Positions 1 through 5,270 of a stretch of DNA of 5,270 bases are shown here, in pieces; within the stretch, counting starts at the first letter, position 1, and each line of letters starts with the position of its first letter. The notes under the pieces are model-generated. The model saw nothing but the letters and a program-made list of their open reading frames with translations, made no database searches and was not told where the DNA came from. The DNA lies in NCBI GenBank assembly GCA_021827255.1, contig JAKAWO010000221.1:1-5270 (forward strand). The letters run 5' to 3'. Source of the DNA: Acidobacteriota bacterium (GTDB lineage: Bacteria; Acidobacteriota; Terriglobia; UBA7540). Both the position numbers and the translations under genes were made by a program.

Positions 1-21
1 CGTCGGCCAAGAAAGCAGTGC

Positions 22-1416
22 ATGCCGTCTAAACCCTCGATCCTCGTCATTGATGACGAGCTGGAAATCCGGGAAAGCCTCCGGCAGCTCCTGACCCTGG
101 AGGGATACCGCGTCGTCTCCGTGGCCACTTCGGCCGAAGGGATGAGCCAGGTTGAGGCCGGATTGTTTGATCTGGTTCTTCTCGACGTCAGTCTGCCGGA
201 CGCGAACGGACTCGAGGTCCTGAAGGCCATCAAGCGCAATGCCCCGGAGACCGCGGTGGTCATGATCACGGCTTACGACTCCAGCGAGACGGCGTTCAAG
301 GCTTCCCGTGAAGGCGCGGAAAGCTATATCACGAAGCCTTGGGACAACGACAAGCTCCTGCTCGAAATCCGCAACCTTCTCGACAAGTCGCGCCTCCAGG
401 TGGAAAACGTTCAGCTTCGCCGTGCCCTCAAACGCTTCGGATTTCCCAGCCTTGTCGGGAAGAGCGAGCGAATGCAGAAAGTTCTCGACCTCATCACGCA
501 GGTCGCCCCCAGCCGCGCCACCGTGCTGATTAGCGGCGAGAGCGGGACGGGCAAGGAGCTGGTCGCCAAGACCCTCCACGCGGCAAGCCCTCGCGCCGAC
601 AACCCGTTTGTTCCCGTCAATACGGGCTCGATGCCGGTGGACCTTCTCGAGAGTACGCTGTTCGGCCACGTCAAAGGCGCGTTCACCTCCGCCGTGGTCT
701 CCAAGCGGGGTTTGTTTGAAGTCGCGGATCAGGGAACGATTTTCTTCGACGAAATCGGAACCATCGGTGTTGAAACCCAGGCCAAGCTCCTTCGCGTCAT
801 TCAAGAACGGGAGTTCATGCGGCTGGGAGGGACCGAAACCATCAAAGTGGATGTCCGCATCCTGGCCGCCACCAACGCCGACCTCAAGAAGCTGGTTCAG
901 GCCAACCGATTCCGTGAGGACCTCTACTACCGTTTGAATGTCATCAGTATCCCATTGCCGGCCTTGCGCGAACGGAAGGAAGACATCCCTCTCCTGGCCG
1001 AACACTTCCTCAAGAAGTACTGTCAGGAAAACTCCAAGGAAGGCAGGAGCTTCACTCCCGAAGCGATGCGGATCCTGATGGATTACAGTTGGCCGGGCAA
1101 TGTGCGGGAACTTGAGAACGCCGTGGAACGCGCGGTCGTTCTAAGTTCCGGTCGCGAGCTGGGCCCTGATCTTCTGCCCGAGCAGCTCTTTCAGAACGGG
1201 TCGGATCACTTTCATGAGTTCAATTCCCGGGACTTCGAAGGGCGGCCGCTGTTCGAAATTCTCGAGGGTCTCGAGCGCCGGATTATCCTCGATATGCTCA
1301 CTCGCACGAATTGGAGCCAGACCGAAGCCGCCGATCGTTTCAAAATTCCTCTCTCCACGCTCAATCAGAAAATCAAGCGTCTTCATATTGACATCAAGCA
1401 ACATCGTCAGGCGTGA
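22..1416 (+). CDS. NtrC-family sigma-54-dependent response regulator
   Basis: This 464-residue cytoplasmic protein is a two-component transcription activator expected to remodel sigma-54 RNA polymerase by ATP hydrolysis once phosphorylated. Residues 1-120 form a receiver domain with acidic pocket D11/D12, phosphoacceptor D55, T83 and K105-P106. A charged linker (about 121-140), probably a signalling helix, leads to the AAA+ domain (about 143-375). That domain has Walker A GESGTGKE (172-179), switch Asn N200, the sigma-54 loop GAFTSA (219-224, canonically GAFTGA), Walker B GTIFFDE (238-244), and WPGNVREL (357-364) in the sensor II region. Residues about 413-458 form a Fis-type helix-turn-helix (NWSQTEAADRF, then STLNQKIKRL). 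The length is normal for the family. The frame stays open upstream to the window edge, but the ATG at 22 sits directly before the conserved receiver start SILVIDDE. No strong ribosome binding site is visible in the 21 upstream bases. The partner kinase and target genes cannot be told from this window. Confidence 0.96.
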   Translation: MPSKPSILVIDDELEIRESLRQLLTLEGYRVVSVATSAEGMSQVEAGLFDLVLLDVSLPDANGLEVLKAIKRNAPETAVVMITAYDSSETAFKASREGAESYITKPWDNDKLLLEIRNLLDKSRLQVENVQLRRALKRFGFPSLVGKSERMQKVLDLITQVAPSRATVLISGESGTGKELVAKTLHAASPRADNPFVPVNTGSMPVDLLESTLFGHVKGAFTSAVVSKRGLFEVADQGTIFFDEIGTIGVETQAKLLRVIQEREFMRLGGTETIKVDVRILAATNADLKKLVQANRFREDLYYRLNVISIPLPALRERKEDIPLLAEHFLKKYCQENSKEGRSFTPEAMRILMDYSWPGNVRELENAVERAVVLSSGRELGPDLLPEQLFQNGSDHFHEFNSRDFEGRPLFEILEGLERRIILDMLTRTNWSQTEAADRFKIPLSTLNQKIKRLHIDIKQHRQA

Positions 1417-1429
1417 AGCCCTCAACCGG
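1417..1429. other. 13-base gap between convergent genes
   Basis: These 13 bases separate the stop of the plus-strand regulator from the stop of the minus-strand protease gene. They contain no inverted repeat or T-tract, so no terminator can be assigned. Any transcription end signals for the two converging units must lie inside the opposing coding regions or act through Rho. Confidence 0.8.
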
Positions 1430-2251
1430 TCAGAAACGGAAAAGGCCCGGCATGCCCCGGAATTGATTGGTCTGAAGGTACAACACGGCCATGAGGGTGG
1501 CATTGTAGGCTAAGTGGAGAATGACGCTGGGGGTCAGCGACTCCGTGATCCCGCGGGCCAAAGAAAGAGCCACGCCCACTACAAAGATCAGCAGCACGTG
1601 GTTCCAGGCCCCCCAATATTCAGGGATGTGAAGCCCCGCGAAGAGCAGCGCCGTCCCCACCACGGCAAACTTCAGCCCCCCGTGCTTTTCGAAAAAGGCA
1701 AAGAGCACGCCGCGAAACAGCAGTTCCTCCATGAAGGGCGCCACCAGCACGGCGAAGGCGCCGATGGCGTACGCCGCTCCGGGCGAGCTGAACATCTTCT
1801 CCAGCGGAAAGCTCTTGCTCTCCGGAAACAGTGCCGGAGCGAACAGGACAACGACAGCGAGCGCCATCCCTCCCAAGAAAAATCCCGCTCCTTGCCAGAC
1901 CGAAAGTCGCCGCCACTTCAACGTCTTCCAAAACGGGGCCCGAAAGTGGATCGCGATCAGCAGATAGAGATAGGCGAGGAGGAAAACGTAAAAGACGGCT
2001 TGAAGCGAGAGGAGGAAGAAGATGTTGCGGGAAAGCGTGTGGGCGCTGGCGTGCCATCCGGTCCACGGCTTCAGGGCTACGTAGCCCAAGAAGGTCAGAA
2101 GATTGGAAACAAACAGGTCAACCGGGATGAACAGGATCAAAAGAATAAGATCGGAAATCTTCCAGATTTCCGGGGCCGCCGCCGGAGCCGCCGCGGAGGG
2201 AGCCGTCGGGCCCGAAAGGGGTCCGAATTCGGGACCTTCGAAGGTCATCAT
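1430..2251 (-). CDS. CPBP-family intramembrane metalloprotease (Abi/CAAX-protease-like)
   Basis: This 273-residue polytopic membrane protein belongs to the CPBP family (Rce1-like, also called CAAX protease/Abi). All three family motifs are present: EELLFR (E175, E176, R180), FAGLH (F204, H208) and HLAYN (H246, N250). These glutamates, histidines and asparagine form the active site in characterised relatives, so the protein looks catalytically competent. Hydrophobic segments lie near residues 34-59, 77-101, 119-142, 160-174, 195-207, 217-231 and 242-258. An Ala/Pro-rich soluble N-terminus (about 10-28) precedes the first one, and there is no cleavable signal peptide. It is the last gene of the minus-strand operon. 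Its start overlaps the preceding stop as ATGATG. The second ATG, one codon in, has better spacing from an upstream GAGG, so the true start may be at 2248. Substrate unknown: members process prenylated proteins, bacteriocins or signalling proteins, and some have no known function. Confidence 0.93.
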   Translation of the reverse strand: MMTFEGPEFGPLSGPTAPSAAAPAAAPEIWKISDLILLILFIPVDLFVSNLLTFLGYVALKPWTGWHASAHTLSRNIFFLLSLQAVFYVFLLAYLYLLIAIHFRAPFWKTLKWRRLSVWQGAGFFLGGMALAVVVLFAPALFPESKSFPLEKMFSSPGAAYAIGAFAVLVAPFMEELLFRGVLFAFFEKHGGLKFAVVGTALLFAGLHIPEYWGAWNHVLLIFVVGVALSLARGITESLTPSVILHLAYNATLMAVLYLQTNQFRGMPGLFRF

Positions 2252-2258
2252 CGGCCTC
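2246..2258 (-). promoter_or_regulatory. Ribosome binding site and overlapping double start of the CPBP gene
   Basis: On the minus strand the sequence reads GAGG-CCG-ATG-ATG. The first ATG (2251-2249) overlaps the TGA stop of the DHS-fold gene (2250-2248), and the second ATG (2248-2246) shares one base with that stop. GAGG at 2258-2255 lies 3 bases from the first ATG and 6 from the second. Spacing thus favours the second codon, which would shorten the protein by one residue. The GAGG is itself coding sequence for the RGR tail of the upstream protein. Confidence 0.5.
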
Positions 2259-3228
2259 GTCCCCGGCCCGGAAGAGCGGCGGCGAGCAGGGGAATCATCA
2301 GCTCATGGTGGCCGGTCAGTGAATATCCGCGGCTCTCTTTTCCACTCATCGCCGCCGGCCTCAAAACGACGTTCTGCACGGGGCGGTAATGCTGGATAAA
2401 GTCCAGGTTGACGGTTGTGATCGCGCGGAGCGGCCGACCGAGATTCGCCACCAGGCTCACGCACTTCAGGAAAACCTCCGGCAGAATCACCGCCGAGCCC
2501 ACGTTCAAATAGACGCCCCCATGACTCATGCTCTTGACGCCGGCGGCCAGCAGCCGGAAGTCCCGGTGGGTGGCCGCGCCGAGCGCCCGCGCGTCCACGG
2601 CCGGATGGTTGTGGATAATATCCGTGCCGATGGCTTCGTGAACGGTCACTGGGATCCCGCGCCGGTAGGCGTTCACGAGCACGCTGAAGCGATGTTTCGG
2701 CAGCCGCCGCGCCCGCCGCTCGTCCTCGAGATATCGCCCCACGGCTTCGCCGATGCCGAGCCCGTCGCGGTCCCCTTCAATAATCGCTTCATTGATCAGC
2801 CGCCCGGTCTCTTCCGCCATGCCGAACTTTCCCCGGCCGAGCGCCGCCGGCACATCTTCGGACGTCGCGCCCGCCAGGGCCACCTCGAAATCGTGGATCA
2901 GCGCCGCCCCGTTCATCGCCAGCGCGGAAACGTAGCCGCGCTCGAGCAGATCAATCAGAACGGGCCCTACCCCCACCTTGATCACATGTCCGCCAATCCC
3001 CCAAATGACGGGCTTTCCCCTGTGCGAGGCTCGCTCGATCGCCGCGACGATGGCGCGGAAATCTTCGCCCGCTAGAATTCTCGGCAGCGACCGAACCCAC
3101 TGGCCCAGGGTTGCGCCGGGCCGCGGCGCTCGGGCAAACTGTTCAACCGAAACTTTGCTGGGGCGAGAGCGGAGGGGATAAGTTTTAACCCGGCCAAGTT
3201 CGAGAGGGCGTAAACGATAGGTGCTCAT
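2248..3228 (-). CDS. Deoxyhypusine-synthase-fold protein of unknown function
   Basis: This soluble 326-residue protein has no signal peptide or membrane segment. Its function is not known to me. From remembered sequences, its layout follows deoxyhypusine synthase (DHS), an NAD-dependent Rossmann-like enzyme. GKPVIWGIGGHVIKVGVGP (71-89) with LLERGYVSALAMNG (94-107) and AALIHDFE (108-115) matches the DHS N-terminal nucleotide region. NAYRRGIPVTVHEAIGTDII (186-205) matches the DHS segment around IPVFxPALTDGSxGD. GGVYLNVGSAVILPE (237-251) matches the glycine-rich GGG loop, and HHELMIPLLAAAL (307-319) the C-terminal helix. The DHS catalytic lysine (WGK) has no clear counterpart: the aligned stretch reads RPVQNVVLRP (282-291), so hypusine chemistry is unlikely. 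It may be an NAD-binding enzyme or a structural homologue. The archaeal LOR/SDH (ArgZ-type) C-terminal domain shares the GYV...N-A-H-D-E pattern and is a related alternative. The start is fixed by an ATGA overlap with uvrA. The protein ends in a basic GRGRGR tail whose codons supply the GAGG before the next gene. Confidence 0.8.
   Translation of the reverse strand: MSTYRLRPLELGRVKTYPLRSRPSKVSVEQFARAPRPGATLGQWVRSLPRILAGEDFRAIVAAIERASHRGKPVIWGIGGHVIKVGVGPVLIDLLERGYVSALAMNGAALIHDFEVALAGATSEDVPAALGRGKFGMAEETGRLINEAIIEGDRDGLGIGEAVGRYLEDERRARRLPKHRFSVLVNAYRRGIPVTVHEAIGTDIIHNHPAVDARALGAATHRDFRLLAAGVKSMSHGGVYLNVGSAVILPEVFLKCVSLVANLGRPLRAITTVNLDFIQHYRPVQNVVLRPAAMSGKESRGYSLTGHHELMIPLLAAALPGRGRGR
3225..3228 (-). 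promoter_or_regulatory. ATGA stop/start overlap, uvrA to DHS-fold gene
   Basis: On the minus strand the four bases ATGA hold both the start codon of the DHS-fold gene and the TGA stop of uvrA. The preceding bases (CCGAGATCCC) contain no good Shine-Dalgarno sequence. Reinitiation by ribosomes finishing uvrA is therefore the likely way the downstream gene is translated. The overlap is seen directly; coupling is inferred. Confidence 0.75.
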
Positions 3229-5270
3229 GGGATCTCGGGGTCTGCGGCTCCGCGGCTCTCCAGCTCTTCACGCCCTTGCGTCAGCATGGCCGCCAAAGCC
3301 CGGCCGGTGTGCGACGTTTCGCCTTGCGCGACTTCTTCCGGCGTGCCCTGCGCCACCACCTGCCCGCCCGCCTCGCCACCCTCGGGGCCAAGATCAATAA
3401 TCCAGTCGGCCTGCTTCACCACGTCGAGGTTGTGCTCGATGATGATGATGGTATTGCCCAAATCCGTCAAGCGGTTGAGGACCTCCAACAGTTGCCTCAC
3501 GTCGGCAAAGTGGAGGCCCGTGGTCGGTTCATCGAGGATGTATAGCGTGCGCCCCGTCTGCCGCCGGCTGAGCTCCCGCGCCAGCTTGATGCGCTGCGCC
3601 TCGCCGCCAGAGAGCGTCGTCGCCGGCTGCCCAAGGTGGAGATAACCGAGATCGACGTCATAAAGTGTCTGGAGCTTTTGGCGGATAGTAGGGATATTTT
3701 CGAGGACCGGCAGCGCGTCTTGGACGGTCATGTCCAGCCAATCCGCGATCGAAAAACCTTTGTACCTTACCGCCAACGTCTCAGAGTTGTAGCGCCGTCC
3801 GCCGCACGCCTCGCACTTGACGAACACGTCCGGCAGGAAATTCATTTCGATGCGCCGCAAGCCGTCGCCCTGGCAGGCTTCGCAGCGGCCGCCGCGAACG
3901 TTAAAGCTGAACCGCCCGGCCCGGTAGCCCCGCTCGCGGGATTCGGGCAGCAAGGCGAAGAGGTCTCGCAGCGGAGTAAAAAGGCCCGTGTAGGTGGCGG
4001 GATTCGAACGCGGCGTCCGCCCGATGGGGGTCTGGTCAATGACGATGACCTTGTCAATTCTTTCGACGCCGCCCATGACGCGGTATGGCCCCGGCTCCTC
4101 GATCGCGCGATAGAGCTTTTTGGCCAGCGCGCGATAGAGAATGTCGTTCACCAAGGTTGATTTCCCCGAACCGGAAACGCCGGTCACGACGGTCAGCAAG
4201 CCCAGGGGAAACTCCACGTCAATGTTTTTCAGATTATTCGCGCGGGCGCCCAGCACAGAGAGCCACTTGCCGTTCGGCGCGCGGCGCAATTCAGGAACCG
4301 GAATCCGAAGCCGCCGGGAGAGATAGCGCCCGGTAAGGGAATTTTCCGAGGCAGCGATTTTTTCCGGCGTCCCTGCGGCCACCAGGTATCCGCCCTGCTT
4401 GCCGGCGCCCGGCCCCAGGTCAATCACGTGGTCGGCGCGCCGGATGGTTTCCTCGTCGTGCTCGACCACCAAAACCGTGTTTCCCAAATCGCGCAGCCGC
4501 TCGAGCGCCGCCAGCAGTCGCTGATGGTCGCGCGGGTGCAGCCCGATGCTCGGCTCATCCAACACATACAGAACCCCGCGCAGCTTGGATCCGATCTGGG
4601 TCGCCAGGCGGATCCTCTGGCTTTCGCCGCTGGAAAGCGTGGCGGCCGAGCGGTCAAGGCTCAGGTATCCAAGCCCGACCCCGTCCAGAAATTCCAGCCG
4701 TTCGGAAATCTCTTTAAGGATGCGGCGCGCCAGCTTCTCCTCCCGAGGGCTCAATTCGAGCGCCGCGATAAATGCCTGCCCTCTCGCCGCCGTCAGGGCC
4801 GTGAAGCCAGCGATGGAAAGTCCCGCCACCGTCACCGCCAGGCTTTCCGGCCGCAATCGCTTGCCGCCACATTGCGGGCAGGTCGCCGCCGCCATGTAAC
4901 GGCCAAACCATTCGCGGTAATTTTCTGAGCCCGCTTCCGCGTACCATCGGTCGAGCAGCGGAATAATCCCCATAAATCGCGAGGTCGTTGTCGGGCGCTG
5001 GGTGGTTTTCCCATAGAGAATCAGGTTTTGGACTTTTTCGGGAAACTCGCCGAATGGCGTGTCGAGATCGAAAGGGTATTCTTCCGCCAGCCGCGCCAGG
5101 CTGCGCCGCAGGAAGGACGAGCCCGCGCCCGGCCCCAGCCCGCCCGCAAAAAGGGGCCGCGACCAGTCTGAAATGACCTTGGCCGGATCGAAGCTGAATC
5201 GGCTGCCCAGCCCCCGGCAGCCCGGGCATGCGCCATAAACGCTGTTGAATGAAAATGACCGGGGTTCGAG
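3225..5270 (-). CDS. uvrA: UvrABC excinuclease ATPase subunit UvrA (N-terminus beyond window)
   Basis: UvrA is the DNA-damage sensor of nucleotide excision repair; its dimer loads UvrB onto lesions. The visible 681 residues start inside the first zinc module at EPRSFSFNSVYGACPGC; E. coli UvrA has 940 residues, so about 260 are missing, including Walker A of ATPase I and the UvrB-binding region. Visible landmarks, numbered from the first visible residue, are: second cysteine pair of zinc finger 1 (C15, C18); CPQCGGKRLRPE (131-142); ATPase I signature LSSGE (212-216, usually LSGGE), Walker B LYVLDE (234-239) and switch His H271; ATPase II Walker A GVSGSGKST (364-372); zinc finger 2 (C463, C466, C486, C489); signature LSGGE (553-557); Walker B LYILDE (576-581); and H613. 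The ATG at 4973 is internal: homology continues in frame, without a stop, to the window edge. It is the first visible gene of the operon, and its TGA overlaps the next start. Confidence 0.98.
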   Translation of the reverse strand, partial: LEPRSFSFNSVYGACPGCRGLGSRFSFDPAKVISDWSRPLFAGGLGPGAGSSFLRRSLARLAEEYPFDLDTPFGEFPEKVQNLILYGKTTQRPTTTSRFMGIIPLLDRWYAEAGSENYREWFGRYMAAATCPQCGGKRLRPESLAVTVAGLSIAGFTALTAARGQAFIAALELSPREEKLARRILKEISERLEFLDGVGLGYLSLDRSAATLSSGESQRIRLATQIGSKLRGVLYVLDEPSIGLHPRDHQRLLAALERLRDLGNTVLVVEHDEETIRRADHVIDLGPGAGKQGGYLVAAGTPEKIAASENSLTGRYLSRRLRIPVPELRRAPNGKWLSVLGARANNLKNIDVEFPLGLLTVVTGVSGSGKSTLVNDILYRALAKKLYRAIEEPGPYRVMGGVERIDKVIVIDQTPIGRTPRSNPATYTGLFTPLRDLFALLPESRERGYRAGRFSFNVRGGRCEACQGDGLRRIEMNFLPDVFVKCEACGGRRYNSETLAVRYKGFSIADWLDMTVQDALPVLENIPTIRQKLQTLYDVDLGYLHLGQPATTLSGGEAQRIKLARELSRRQTGRTLYILDEPTTGLHFADVRQLLEVLNRLTDLGNTIIIIEHNLDVVKQADWIIDLGPEGGEAGGQVVAQGTPEEVAQGETSHTGRALAAMLTQGREELESRGAADPEIP

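Noticed and set aside
1446..1464. A possible hairpin (CCGG-GGCATG-CCGG, then CCTTTTCC on the minus strand) as a terminator of the protease operon.
   Set aside because: The stem is only 4-5 base pairs, it lies inside the last codons of the protease gene, and the T-tract is interrupted. This is too weak to call.
1514..2389. A 291-codon open frame on the plus strand opposite the protease and DHS-fold genes.
   Set aside because: Its product is an Arg/Gly/Glu/Lys-rich, low-complexity sequence with no recognisable domain. It lies antisense to two genes with clear motifs, so it is a by-product of GC-rich codon use.
2389..3075. A 228-codon open frame on the plus strand opposite the DHS-fold gene.
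   Set aside because: It has no domain signature and is His/Arg/Pro-rich, and the opposing strand encodes a protein with conserved blocks throughout. Other antisense frames at 3636-4160 and 4428-4928 are rejected for the same reason.
3438..3453. A GAT triplet repeat resembling a microsatellite.
   Set aside because: It is the complement of consecutive Ile codons in the conserved IIIIEHN strand of UvrA ATPase II, so protein sequence explains it.
4714..5229. A 171-codon minus-strand frame that could suggest a separate gene or a frameshift at the start of uvrA.
   Set aside because: The true uvrA frame is open from 4973 to 5270 and encodes zinc-finger-1 residues (EPRSFSFNSVYGACPGC). The other frame is a shadow, and no frameshift is needed.

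Overview
The window is GC-rich, gene-dense bacterial chromosome with almost no intergenic DNA. It holds four protein genes in two opposed blocks. The style of the proteins suggests an Acidobacteriota-like or related Gram-negative lineage: a sigma-54 activator with VNTGSM and GAFTSA variants, a UvrA with an NYREWF...YMAA stretch and the DEPSIGLHPRDH motif, and a conserved deoxyhypusine-synthase-fold protein. This placement rests on remembered family resemblance, not a search, and is only moderately secure.

Left block, plus strand (22-1416): a complete NtrC-type response regulator with receiver, sigma-54 AAA+ and Fis-type HTH domains. Its upstream neighbour, possibly a sensor kinase, is outside the window.

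Right block, minus strand (5270 down to 1430): three genes read uvrA, then a deoxyhypusine-synthase-fold protein of unknown function, then a CPBP-family intramembrane protease. The uvrA gene runs off the right edge, so its first roughly 260 codons are missing. Both gene junctions are 4-base ATGA overlaps, so the block looks like one translationally coupled operon whose promoter lies beyond the right edge. It converges on the regulator gene with only 13 bases between the two stop codons.

Functionally, UvrA is the damage-recognition ATPase of nucleotide excision repair. The two downstream genes have no established link to repair. The middle gene is the most interesting item: it has the layout of deoxyhypusine synthase but no evident catalytic lysine, and bacteria lack the canonical eIF5A substrate. 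No RNA genes, CRISPR arrays, insertion sequences, origins or convincing terminators were found. No stretch of 300 bases or more lacks a gene.
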